Shown: positions 1 through 9,600 of the stretch, piece by piece
Numbering within the stretch: position 1 is the stretch's first letter
Layout: each line of letters begins with the position of its first letter
DNA from: Spirochaetota bacterium
GTDB taxonomy: Bacteria > Spirochaetota > UBA4802 > UBA5550
Direction: 5' to 3'
Length of the DNA stretch: 64,000 nucleotides
Assembly: GCA_024276015.1 (NCBI GenBank)
Contig: JAJRXZ010000032.1
Span: forward strand, 1 to 64,000
Notes under the pieces: model-generated
What the model saw: only the letters and a program-made list of their open reading frames with translations
What the model was told of the DNA's origin: nothing
Databases searched by the model: none
Made by a program: the position numbers and the translations under genes

Positions 1-172
1 GAGCAACAGAGGCCATGAATAACTGGTTCCATGTAACCACAATTTCTGTTTTTTTATAACGTTTGACTATTTTATTATTTTTGTCTTTAATAACAGCCCT
101 AACAACAATCTCATCTTCATCGATAAGGGGCCTCAATGCCTTTATTGTTTCGTATGGAAGTTTTTTTATCAT
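1..172 (-). CDS. Hypothetical protein, N-terminal part (runs off the left edge)
   Basis: An open frame starts with ATG at 172 (protein begins MIKKLPYETIKALRPL) and continues for 57 codons to the window edge. A stop (TAA) lies in frame seven codons upstream, which fixes the frame and makes this the only ATG available. The visible part is charged, with an acidic patch followed by a lysine-rich segment. I do not recognise the family. It is divergent from the fliK-flgD-flgE operon, separated by about 420 bases. Confidence 0.4.
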   Translation of the reverse strand, partial: MIKKLPYETIKALRPLIDEDEIVVRAVIKDKNNKIVKRYKKTEIVVTWNQLFMASVA

Positions 173-589
173 TTCGGGTATCTTAATAAGTTAAAATCGC
201 TTAAAAAATCAGCATCTCCTTCATGCACATTATCTCCGGCCCCACTTCATGAACAGAGGCTGTTATTTTTTCAACAAACCGGACGGGTTATACTCTCTGT
301 TCAGCATAAAATATATTAAAACAACTTTACAGCTGTATGATAATCAATATTAAGCATAAAAAAATTCCCTGTCAAGTATTTGGAGTTAAATAGGGAGCAG
401 TAATAAGTGCAATATGCTTTTCAATTTCTAAGTACTATTTTCATGTTCAATTCATACATTATGTCACATAACAGGAAATATTTTATTCGGATCAAATAAG
501 AGAATTAATTATAAAATTACATTTAGTTTATTTTAATTAATAACGATATTTAAACTATACAATAACTTATTTGATTTAGTAAAAAAATT
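173..589. other. AT-rich intergenic region before fliK
   Basis: This 417-base stretch holds no convincing gene. It is very AT-rich, especially after 400, and must contain the promoters of the divergent partial gene and of fliK, but I see no promoter or hairpin good enough to mark. Confidence 0.5.
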
Positions 590-2047
590 ATGATGAATTT
601 GCTGAAAACCGAATTATTCAAAAGAGACCATGAAGTGTCATTAAGAAATGACTCCGGCAAGGCTCCCCTAATACAGGGCATGAGTTTTATCGACACTCTT
701 AAGGACAGTATAAACCGAAGTTACGCCCCTGATAAGAGTCTTTTGCCCGAAGAGACCCATACTATATCCTATAGGAAAGATAATAGTACCGATAATTCGG
801 ATCATTCTATAAAAGAAGATAAAGATACAACAAATAACAGGGAACACACCGGCCCCGGTGAACGCAGCGGATCCGATGTAAGCAGTGTGAAACACAACAC
901 CGAAAAAACAGAACCGAATAAAATAAAAAAGAGTCCTGCTGACGAACCTGTTAACGAAACCGATGAAAAGAAAAATAAAAAGCTTAACAGAAACAAATTA
1001 AATATCAATGAGCTGCTTAAACTCAATATTGCAGATATTGAAGAGATAAATGAACCTATGAAAAAACTCGGAAAGCTCCTTGAGCATTCCGAAGATGTCG
1101 ATTTTGAAGAGCTGATACGCAGCATTGAGGAGATACTTAATGCTCTCGGGACTCTGTTCAATAAAAAAGTTCATACAGCATTTAATAAGGATCCATTAAC
1201 AGAACTGAAACGCGCCTTCGGCAAAATGAATGGTAAGGAGAAGGTATCCTTTCTTGAAAAAAATTTCAAAAAACTCAAATCGCTGATAGATTCTATCGGT
1301 TTTAAATACTTAAAAGACAGAGAAAGAGATATTAAGACCGAAGATCTGCTGGCAGCCATTAATGACATTATAAAAAAAATAAATAAACACACTAAGGAAG
1401 AAACAATTTCTCTGAGAGTTTCCGATAATAAATCAACCGAATCGAACAGACCCGGAATAAATTCCTTAACAAAATTATTCTCAGATACTTCAACCTCCGA
1501 ACAGGATGCCGCGTCAAATTTCTCTTTCAGAGACAATGACAGAAGAGATCCGGGCAATAACAATTTCATAAATATTTTTAAACATGGTAATACCGGAACC
1601 AATTCGAAATTTGATCCCGGCGCTGTTTCAAAGAATCCCGAATTCAGACAGCAGCTCAGATCAATAATCGACAATTCAAAAGTGATCATAAAAGACAACC
1701 GCAACGGGTCCTTTTCGGTAAAACTCTATCCGAGGGAACTGGGGCATGTCAATGTAAATATAGGAATGAAAGACGGCATTATCAGCGGGAAATTTCTTGT
1801 GAATAATCATGAGGCCAGAGATATTTTGCTGCTTAACCTGTCACATATTAAAGATCAGCTTGAAGAAGCCGGGATATCTGTGGGAGAATTTCAGGTTAAT
1901 GTAAACGATCAGAGAGAAACATATAACAGTGACGATAATACCGATAAAGGTTCAATTCCTGTGAACAGCGATCTTGCTGAAAAAGCAGTAGATTACGATA
2001 AAATTTCAATGCCGCTGCACTACGGTGCAGTAAACTATGTCATTTAG
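590..2047 (+). CDS. fliK: Flagellar hook-length control protein FliK
   Basis: FliK is the secreted molecular ruler that measures the hook and switches the flagellar export apparatus from hook to filament substrates. The 485-residue protein has the expected build: a long, polar, low-complexity N-terminal two thirds rich in Lys, Asn, Glu and Ser, and a compact C-terminal Flg_hook domain at about residues 360-450. The family core sits near residue 379 as LYPRELGHVNV, followed by a segment ending LEEAGISVGEFQV. It is the first gene of fliK-flgD-flgE; its stop lies 9 bases before flgD. Two consecutive ATG codons begin the frame (590 and 593), and either may be used. Assignment rests on the C-terminal domain and gene order. 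Confidence 0.88.
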   Translation: MMNLLKTELFKRDHEVSLRNDSGKAPLIQGMSFIDTLKDSINRSYAPDKSLLPEETHTISYRKDNSTDNSDHSIKEDKDTTNNREHTGPGERSGSDVSSVKHNTEKTEPNKIKKSPADEPVNETDEKKNKKLNRNKLNINELLKLNIADIEEINEPMKKLGKLLEHSEDVDFEELIRSIEEILNALGTLFNKKVHTAFNKDPLTELKRAFGKMNGKEKVSFLEKNFKKLKSLIDSIGFKYLKDRERDIKTEDLLAAINDIIKKINKHTKEETISLRVSDNKSTESNRPGINSLTKLFSDTSTSEQDAASNFSFRDNDRRDPGNNNFINIFKHGNTGTNSKFDPGAVSKNPEFRQQLRSIIDNSKVIIKDNRNGSFSVKLYPRELGHVNVNIGMKDGIISGKFLVNNHEARDILLLNLSHIKDQLEEAGISVGEFQVNVNDQRETYNSDDNTDKGSIPVNSDLAEKAVDYDKISMPLHYGAVNYVI

Positions 2048-2056
2048 GAGACCCCA

Positions 2057-2545
2057 ATGAATAATTTTCAGATGTCATCACTGGACATTGCAAGAACCAA
2101 CATTCAGGTAAACGAACTGAATAAAAAGATAGGAGCCAATAAAGCGCCTCACGAGGGTAAAACAACTCTCGGTAAGGACTCCTTTTTGAAATTGCTTGTA
2201 ACTCAATTAAAGCACCAGGACCCAACAAGGCCAATGGAGGATAAGGAATTCATTTCACAGATGGCGCAGTTTTCATCTCTTGAACAGATGACAAATCTGA
2301 ACAAAGAGATAAAAACGCTTTTAAGAAGAACAGAATCTTCATCCGCATTTAACCTGCTGGGTAAAAAAGTTGATTCTTATAACCCGAAAACAGGCAAGAA
2401 GATATCAGGCACTGTTTCTTCTGTAAAATATAACGACGGCAATATTAAACTTGTTATCGGCAGAAATGAAGTCTCTTTAAATGATATAAGCGCAGTTCAT
2501 AACAACAGCATGGAAATCAACAAAAAAATAAATATATCTAAATAA
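2057..2545 (+). CDS. flgD: Flagellar hook capping/scaffold protein FlgD
   Basis: FlgD caps the growing hook and promotes polymerisation of FlgE. The 162-residue protein carries the FlgD N-terminal signature at about residues 38-80: GKDSFLKLLVTQLKHQDP followed by a segment ending EFISQMAQFSSLEQM. It is shorter than enterobacterial FlgD (about 230 residues) and lacks most of the C-terminal Ig-like part, keeping one short beta domain (about residues 105-150); short FlgD proteins are common in spirochaetes. Start supported by TAGGAG eight bases upstream. Lies between fliK and flgE. Confidence 0.9.
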   Translation: MNNFQMSSLDIARTNIQVNELNKKIGANKAPHEGKTTLGKDSFLKLLVTQLKHQDPTRPMEDKEFISQMAQFSSLEQMTNLNKEIKTLLRRTESSSAFNLLGKKVDSYNPKTGKKISGTVSSVKYNDGNIKLVIGRNEVSLNDISAVHNNSMEINKKINISK

Positions 2546-2563
2546 AATCAGGAGTTTTTCATT

Positions 2564-3937
2564 ATGATGCGATCACTTTTTTCCGGTGTTTCAGGATTAA
2601 AAAACCACCAGACAAGGATGGATGTTATAGGCAACAATATATCCAATGTAAACACTTACGGATATAAAACAAGCAGAGTTACTTTTCAGGACATGCTTTC
2701 ACAGACGATCTCCGGAGCTGCAAAACCTGAAGAGAATAAGGGAGGAGTCAACCCGAAACAGGTTGGGCTGGGGATGACCATTGCATCAATTGACAGAATT
2801 TTCACCCAGGGCAGCCTGCAGACTACGGGCAATCAGACCGACCTCGCAATTTCGGGTGACGGATTTTTTATTGTGGCAGAGGGAGATAAAAAATACTATA
2901 CAAGAGCCGGTACATTCGGGCTTGACAAAAACGGCAGCCTTGTAAATCCCGGAAACGGATTGAAAGTACAGGGCTGGATGGCTGCCAGAAATGAAAGAGG
3001 CGAAATGGTAGTAAACTCCAGCGGTACTCCTGAAGATATAATTATTCCCATATTCAGCAAAATAGAAGCCAAGGAAACCACTCTGGTCAGATATAAATGC
3101 AATCTGGATTCGAGGAGATCCATTGTTCCTCCCAATGCAACCGGAAGAATGCGCGCATCCGCGGGCGTTACAACCAGCATGGATATCTATGACAATCAGG
3201 GGAACACTCACAGGCTGACGCTGACATTCTGGAAAACCGGATCAAACCAATGGACGGCATCGGCCGCAATTACAGGTTCTTCAACACCGGTCACGCTTGA
3301 TGTTCCTGCCGGAGGAGGACAGCAGAATCAATTGAACCCCAGTACGCGGATAAATCTGAGATTTTCGCCGGACGGCAGATTAATATCGGTTGCCGATGAG
3401 TCAAGCCCCGACGAACTGAACAGCGGAACATTAACGGTTAACGCCAACTACAGAGTTGCAGGCGATCCCAATGTAAGAACCGTTGAACTCAACCTTGGCA
3501 AATCGGGACTTCTTGAGGGCATAACGCAATTTTCATCCCAGTCAACAACCAAAGCAATTGAGCAGAACGGCTACGGCATGGGTTATATGGAATCCTTTAA
3601 TATCGATAATTCCGGTATGATCACGGGAATATACTCAAACGGAACAAAGCAATTTATCGGACAGACTGCCCTTGCCGTATTTACAAATCCCCAGGGACTG
3701 ACAGCAGCCGGAGAAAACCTTTTCGAAGTCTCAAACAATTCGGGACTTCCCAATATCGGACCTGCGGCACAGGCCGGCCGCGGGAAAATTATTGCCGGGT
3801 CACTGGAGATGTCCAACGTTGATCTTGCAGAACAGTTCACCGACATGATCGTCACCCAGAGAGGATTTCAGGCCAATTCAAGGTCAATCACAACTTCGGA
3901 CCAGATGCTTCAGGAACTGTTGTCTCTCAAGAGATAA
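2564..3937 (+). CDS. flgE: Flagellar hook protein FlgE
   Basis: FlgE is the structural subunit of the flagellar hook. Residues 1-36 carry the rod/hook N-terminal motif (FSGVSGLKNHQTRMDVIGNN, then ISNVNTYGYK) and the last 45 residues the C-terminal coiled-coil motif (EMSNVDLAEQFTDMIVTQRG, then FQANSRSI); the middle is the beta-rich surface region. The length of 457 residues fits a hook protein rather than a rod protein. AGGAG lies 10 bases before ATG 2564. It is the last gene of the operon: the motA/motB/fliL genes that often follow flgE in spirochaetes are absent, and a converging gene comes next. In other spirochaetes FlgE subunits become covalently cross-linked; nothing here shows this directly. 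Confidence 0.95.
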   Translation: MMRSLFSGVSGLKNHQTRMDVIGNNISNVNTYGYKTSRVTFQDMLSQTISGAAKPEENKGGVNPKQVGLGMTIASIDRIFTQGSLQTTGNQTDLAISGDGFFIVAEGDKKYYTRAGTFGLDKNGSLVNPGNGLKVQGWMAARNERGEMVVNSSGTPEDIIIPIFSKIEAKETTLVRYKCNLDSRRSIVPPNATGRMRASAGVTTSMDIYDNQGNTHRLTLTFWKTGSNQWTASAAITGSSTPVTLDVPAGGGQQNQLNPSTRINLRFSPDGRLISVADESSPDELNSGTLTVNANYRVAGDPNVRTVELNLGKSGLLEGITQFSSQSTTKAIEQNGYGMGYMESFNIDNSGMITGIYSNGTKQFIGQTALAVFTNPQGLTAAGENLFEVSNNSGLPNIGPAAQAGRGKIIAGSLEMSNVDLAEQFTDMIVTQRGFQANSRSITTSDQMLQELLSLKR

Positions 3938-3963
3938 AAACAGAATGATTTTCCCTATTGCAT

Positions 3964-3994
3964 AAAAAAACAGCCATGGGATCGCCCCATGGCT
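3964..3994 (-). terminator. Intrinsic terminator after the EAL-domain gene
   Basis: A perfect 9-bp stem (agccatggg at 3972-3980 and cccatggct at 3986-3994) with a 5-base loop is followed on the minus strand by a run of seven T. It ends transcription of the minus-strand gene at 4027-6123. On the plus strand, after flgE, there is no T tract. Confidence 0.8.
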
Positions 3995-4026
3995 CAATTA
4001 TATGATCTTTTCTGAAAGGAAGTACG

Positions 4027-6123
4027 CTAACCGGAATCGGAAAATATGAACCTCTTCTCAAAATCATCCGCGGAAAGGGGTTTGCTGTGATAATATCCCT
4101 GAAAAATTTTACAATTTTTCTTTTTGAGATACTCAAGCTGATTGATATTCTCAATACCTTCGGCAACCACTTTGTAGCCGAGATTTTCGGCAAGATTGAT
4201 TATTGAATCAACAACGATCTTGGCTTCCTCGTTATTCGGCAGTTTATCGACAAAAGACTTATCAATCTTTATCACATCAATAGGATAGTTTATCAAATTG
4301 CTCAGTGATGAAAGCCCGGTGCCGAAATCATCCATTGCAATAGTAACGCCCATGGATCTTATCTTAAAGAGCTTCATCAAAGCTTCCTTTGCATTTTCAA
4401 TGATACCGCTTTCCGTAATTTCAAATTCAAGCAGATCGGTATCAACGCCGGTTTCATCTATGATCTTTTTAATATTTTCAATTAAATGGGGATCCTTAAA
4501 CTGGGCCGGAGCAAAATTAACCGCAATAGGTTTCCTGTAGTCTGCTTTCTCCCATTTTTTTATCTGCTCGCAGACTTTTCTTAAAATAATATAACCCACA
4601 TCGATTATCATTCCGTTTTTTTCAAGCAGAGGAATAAATTTCCCAGGAGGGATAACTCCTCTTGCAGGAGATTCCCATCTTATAAGAGATTCAATACTGA
4701 CAACCTCAAAATCGGAATTAAATTTCGATTGATAATATGCAGCGAACTCATCGTTCTGAACTGCTTCTTTTAATTCCTCTTCCATATGGAGATTATTAAT
4801 TAATTCCTCATGCATGGTCATGTCAAAGAGACAGTATTGATCGGGGCCTGCTTCCTTTGCTCTGTACATTGCAGACTCGCTGTTGTTGATCAACACTTCC
4901 GGTTCCCTGCCGTCATGGGGATACAAAGCGATTCCTATAGAGGCCGTAACCTTTATCCTGCGGTCATTTATAACGAAGGGCTCGGAAAATATTTTCTGAG
5001 CCTTCCTCACAATATCTTTAAGATCAAAAGATCTGGCCACGTATGTTAAGAGTATAATAAAAACGTCGCTGTTAAAACGCGAGACCAGATCGTCTTCTCT
5101 GAAAGTTTCTTTAATTCTCTTTGCGGCCCGGTTTAAAATTTTATCGCCCGCAGACTTCCCGTAGAGGTTATTGATATTTTTGAATTTATCAATACCGATG
5201 CTCATTAGAGCAAATTTATTGTCAATATTTCTTTCTTCAACCTTCAATATCTCAAGCTGCAGTCTGTTTTTCAGATAACCGAGTTTCGGAAGATCGGTAA
5301 TTTCCGTATCATATAACTGATGACGCGCAGCCTTCTCCTCTGCAGTCTTCTGATCCGTAACGTCCCTTGTATGAAGCACAATGCCGCCCACGAGGGGGTC
5401 ATCTATCATATTATTGCCTGTTGTACTAACATGGCGCCATGTTCCGTTCTTATGCCTCAAACGGTAGCTGTTTCCGGATATACCGGTTTTACCGTTCCTT
5501 TTTCGGACTATATTTTTCTCCATAGAATCTCTGTCGTCGGGATGAACAAAATCCAGAACATTCCTGCCTGCAATTTCGTATGGAGAATAACCGAAAATCC
5601 GCTCTATTGAATCGCTGTTATATTCAAAAAATCCTTCGGAGTCAATCAGAGAAATAACTTCGGAACTGAGGCGGATCATTTTACGAAATTTTTCACCGCT
5701 CTCCCGAAGAGCCTGGCGGTATTTTCTTCGCTCATGAAGATCTTCAACAGCCAATATCGATATTTTCTTATTATCTGTTATTACAAGTTCGGCTTTTATT
5801 TTAACAGGCAATTTAGTGCCGTTCTTATGAATGCACTCCAATTCAAATTCAATATCAGATGATCCCGTTAGATCTTCAGTAATATTGCCGTACTCAGGAG
5901 AAATGAAATCGTTAAATTTGCTTCCCAGCATCTCTTCCCTGCTTCTGCCGAGAAAATCAAGCATAAAGGGATTTACATAGATGATCCCCTGCACATCTTC
6001 CGAAAGCAGTAATCCTTCTGAAATTTTATTAAGGATATTGCCGAATTTAATAAAAATATCCATTATTGACATTCCTTTAATGTTTTCCGAAAAATGAGAT
6101 TTAGCTGTTATTTCTTCCGGCAT
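4027..6123 (-). CDS. PAS-PAS-GGDEF-EAL protein with degenerate GGDEF; probable c-di-GMP phosphodiesterase
   Basis: A 698-residue cytoplasmic signalling protein with no signal peptide or membrane segment. Two PAS domains lie at about residues 20-130 and 145-260, a GGDEF domain at about 285-440 and an EAL domain at about 455-690. The GGDEF active site reads RFNSDVF (NSDVF at 351-355) in place of RFGGDEF, so the cyclase is probably inactive and may only bind nucleotide. The EAL domain looks competent: ESLIRW at 478, then FEITES, DDFGTG, IKIDKSF and VVAEGIE are all present. Predicted to hydrolyse c-di-GMP under control of the PAS inputs. It converges on flgE and is transcribed alone. Confidence 0.88.
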   Translation of the reverse strand: MPEEITAKSHFSENIKGMSIMDIFIKFGNILNKISEGLLLSEDVQGIIYVNPFMLDFLGRSREEMLGSKFNDFISPEYGNITEDLTGSSDIEFELECIHKNGTKLPVKIKAELVITDNKKISILAVEDLHERRKYRQALRESGEKFRKMIRLSSEVISLIDSEGFFEYNSDSIERIFGYSPYEIAGRNVLDFVHPDDRDSMEKNIVRKRNGKTGISGNSYRLRHKNGTWRHVSTTGNNMIDDPLVGGIVLHTRDVTDQKTAEEKAARHQLYDTEITDLPKLGYLKNRLQLEILKVEERNIDNKFALMSIGIDKFKNINNLYGKSAGDKILNRAAKRIKETFREDDLVSRFNSDVFIILLTYVARSFDLKDIVRKAQKIFSEPFVINDRRIKVTASIGIALYPHDGREPEVLINNSESAMYRAKEAGPDQYCLFDMTMHEELINNLHMEEELKEAVQNDEFAAYYQSKFNSDFEVVSIESLIRWESPARGVIPPGKFIPLLEKNGMIIDVGYIILRKVCEQIKKWEKADYRKPIAVNFAPAQFKDPHLIENIKKIIDETGVDTDLLEFEITESGIIENAKEALMKLFKIRSMGVTIAMDDFGTGLSSLSNLINYPIDVIKIDKSFVDKLPNNEEAKIVVDSIINLAENLGYKVVAEGIENINQLEYLKKKNCKIFQGYYHSKPLSADDFEKRFIFSDSG

Positions 6124-6307
6124 TTATCCTATAATTTCCCTTTGTTTTACATCATTAAGAAATAATAACAGAGCAAAAGATCAGATCACCCGACAGAGAG
6201 GTGTTGATATATATTAATTAAAATAACAGCTATTGTCAATAAAAGAGTAATAAATACTATGTAAAATGTAATAAACACTATGTTTTGCGTAATGAACGAC
6301 AGGCGAG

Positions 6308-6335
6308 ATATTTCCCATAAAAACGGAATGACCCT
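6308..6335 (+). repeat. Dispersed repeat, copy 1
   Basis: The block atatttcccataa followed by cggaatgaccctt recurs at 28585-28612 with two differences in 28 bases. Both copies lie upstream of a TTGACA element followed by TTAACTATT. It may be a shared regulatory module or a decayed mobile repeat. Confidence 0.45.
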
Positions 6336-6345
6336 TAAAAATAAA

Positions 6346-6374
6346 TTGACAATTAACTATTCATATTTTAATAA
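6346..6374 (+). promoter_or_regulatory. Candidate sigma-70 promoter of the small Nif11-like gene
   Basis: TTGACA at 6346-6351 and TAATAA at 6369-6374 with 17 bases between, 30 bases before the start codon at 6405. Confidence 0.5.
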
Positions 6375-6404
6375 TTAAGATCATTTAATTACAGGAGGGT
6401 TTTT

Positions 6405-6617
6405 ATGGGAAATATTGTAGACTTTGTAGTAGAAGCATCAAAAAATCCGGAAAAGGGTAAAGCGCTATCAGATCTTCTTAAGCAGAAAGATATAACTGCC
6501 GAAGGCCTTATGGAATGGTTTAAAAAAGAAAATCATGATGTGCCCTTGGATGACTGCAAAAAAATTATAGAGAATAAAGAACTTATTGCAGAGGGAGCGA
6601 GTGTGAAGTCATACTAA
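6405..6617 (+). CDS. Small Nif11-like protein, possible precursor peptide
   Basis: This 70-residue protein has an excellent ribosome binding site (AGGAGGG six bases before ATG) and its own promoter candidate, so it is probably expressed. The layout resembles the Nif11-like leader domain found in some RiPP precursors and small orphan proteins: a helical start (VDFVVEASKNPEKGKALSDL) then DITAEGLMEWFKKENHDVP and a DDCKKIIENKE helix. There is no GG cleavage site and little core after the domain (only about 10 residues, GASVKSY at the end). It sits 70 bases before the histidine kinase, with a strong hairpin between, upstream of a radical SAM/SPASM gene. Family assignment is by eye and tentative; it could equally be a small regulator of the kinase. 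Confidence 0.6.
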   Translation: MGNIVDFVVEASKNPEKGKALSDLLKQKDITAEGLMEWFKKENHDVPLDDCKKIIENKELIAEGASVKSY

Positions 6618-6625
6618 ATAAATTT

Positions 6626-6667
6626 GATTTTATCTCATCCCTTTCAATATAGGGGTGAAATAAAATC
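6626..6667 (+). terminator. Hairpin between the small ORF and the kinase operon (terminator or attenuator)
   Basis: Arms at 6626-6641 and 6652-6667 pair over 16 positions with one mismatch and one G-U, closing a 10-base loop. The downstream bases are only weakly T-rich, so it may be a leaky terminator or an mRNA-processing hairpin letting the small gene be made in excess over the kinase. Confidence 0.55.
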
Positions 6668-6687
6668 CTTTAATAATTATTATCAAG

Positions 6688-9600
6688 ATGAAGAACATAT
6701 TCAACTTATATAAATTGCTTCTTTCTCTTGTCTTCTTCATTCTTTGTTCGAATAAGAATTTGTACCCACAAAGTGATAAAGCAATTATTCATATAAATTC
6801 TAATGATATTGTATATGAACTTTCACAACAATGGTATTTTAAAATGGATGACAATATTGAATATAAAAATATTAATATTGATCATCATAATTGGTCATTT
6901 TTTTATCCACATTTACCTTGGGAACAATTCCCCGGCTATAAAGGGTACAGAGGGAACTCATGGTATAGACTAATAATTTATGTCAGTAAGAATATTACTG
7001 ATCTGGGATTATTTGTTCCAAGACATTACAGAGGAGCACAATTTTATTTTAATGGAGTTCTTATTCATCAAACGAGAAAATTTTCTAATTCAGGTAAATC
7101 ACCACCAATTATCGGAAAACCCGATTTAATAAAAATACCAACAAATCTAATAAATAGAAAAAATATATTAGCAATGAGAACAGGATTTCTTAATCAAGCA
7201 GGCGGTTTTGACGGGAAAATATATATAGGACCCCAAAATCTTATTCATAAAAAATGGATAAAATTTATAATATGGAACATTTTCCTCGCATCCATAAATA
7301 TATTTTTAGGATTTTATTTCTTCATATATTATCGGAACAGAAAAGAAGACAGGTACTATTTATACTATTCGGGGCTTGCTCTGTCGCTCGGATCATGGTT
7401 TCTGGGCTATAACGGCCTTATTCTCTGGGTATTCGATCACCAGTGGGTCTATATTATTTCCACATATATAGGCTCAATGTTTATACCTGTTATGCTGATC
7501 AATTTTATTCATTCGTTTTTTAATTATAAAAAAGGCCTTACAGCCAGATCATTCGAAGCTTTTTACTCTTTCCTGATAGTTTCATTACTGATCGAATATA
7601 TCCTCAGAGGCAATATTTACTATTTTTCAAAATATTTATACGAACCATTTATGCTGAGCATTTTGCTTGCCTGCACATATTCGGTCTATATCTGTTACAA
7701 AGGAACAAAAGAGAAGAAGCCCTATGCGCGGCGCATATTTGCGGGAACAGGAATTGTGGGAATATCTGCTATTGTCAGTATCCTCACATTTATAGATATT
7801 ATTAAATTTAACCCTCCCATACTTGAAGGGTTCTTTGCAATGACAATTATCTTTGCCACTGTTCTTGCGGCCCGCTTTTCAAGCGTTCACACAGAGCTCG
7901 AAATCGCTCATAAAGAGCTTCTTGAAATGGACAGAATGAAAGACGACTTTATAGCCTCGACCTCGCACGAGCTTAAAACTCCCCTTCTCGGCATAGGAGG
8001 CATTGCAGAATCGCTTATAGATAACGCTAAAAGCAGGCTCGGCAGAGAGACAATTTCAGACCTTTCATTGATCGTGTCAAGCGCCAGACGCCTTTCAAAT
8101 CTTGTTAACGATCTGCTGGACCTTTCAAGAATCAAACATAAAGACCTTGAACTTCAGAGAGGAGAAGTTGACATAAAACAGATAACCGATATGGTTATAT
8201 CGCTCACCTCGGCTCTTGCCCGCGATAAGCCAGTTGAGTTTTATAACAAGATAGATGAGAATACTCCTACCCTATACTGCGACGAAAACCGGCTCCTCCA
8301 GATAATGCACAACCTGATCGATAATGCCCTTAAATTTACCGAACGGGGCGAGATATCGGTTTATGCCCAAAGGATGAACGATTTTGTCAAAATTACGGTG
8401 GAAGATACCGGCATAGGCGTCCCGGCCGATAAAATTGAGAAGATATTTAACTTTTTCGAACAGGCCGACAGCTCCATTACGCGGAAATACGGAGGCACGG
8501 GAATAGGCCTCAGCATAACGAAACAGCTTATTGAACTGCACGGCGGCAAAATTCACGCCGAATCAACGGAAGGCAAAGGATCAAAGTTTATATTTACAAT
8601 GCCCCTTTTCACGGGGCAGTATGACGAATCCGCATCATTAAAAGCGGCACCAGAGGAGATCGATCCGGAGAAAGCGCAAAAGATACTGCGCGCCTATTTC
8701 AAACATGCTGAAACTGAAAACCTGCATGCTCCCCGAATTATATACGAAAAGAAGGAAAGTGATCTCAGCGAAAACCGTAATAAAACCTCTGTTCTTGTAA
8801 TTGACGACGAGCCTATCAATCTGCGCGTTCTTTCCAGCCAGCTGACGTTTGCAGGGTATAACGTAAAAACAGCGGCAGGCGGCCGCGAGGCTCTTGAACT
8901 GCTTGAAACTTCCAGGATCCCCGACATAATTCTGCTGGACATCATGATGCCAGGCATGTCCGGATATGAACTCTGCTCCAGGCTCAGAGAGAGATACACA
9001 ATGCACGAACTGCCTATTATAATGATAACGGCAAAAAACCAGACCGCAGATCTTGTTGCGGGATTTGAAACGGGCGCAAACGATTATCTCGGAAAACCCT
9101 TTGAAAAAAGAGAGCTTCTTGCCAGGGTTAACAACATTATTGCGCTGAAAAAAACCATAAAAAAATACGAAAAATCCAGATATAAAAACCTCAGAGAAAG
9201 GGCCAATCCTCATTTTCTCTTTAACGCGATACACACCATTCACGCTCTGATGCGGAGCAACGTAAAAAAGGCGGACGAAGCAATGGTAATGCTTGCGGAT
9301 ATTTACAGATTTCAGATGGACACATCCTTTCAGGATCTGGTGCCCTTTGACGTGGAATGGGAATTTGTGAATATATACCTCAAATTTGAAAAAATTCTCT
9401 TTCCCGAAACCATAAATTTCGAAATGAACAAAACCGGCGGCCTCAGCTCCATAATGATCCCGCCGCTGATCATACAGCCCCTTGTTGAAAATTCCCTTAA
9501 GCACGGTCTCAGAAATAAAGAAGATGGCGGATACATTCATGTCAATGCCGCGTGCACCGGAAATTCGGTAAAGATCTCGGTTGAAGACAACGGCACGGGT

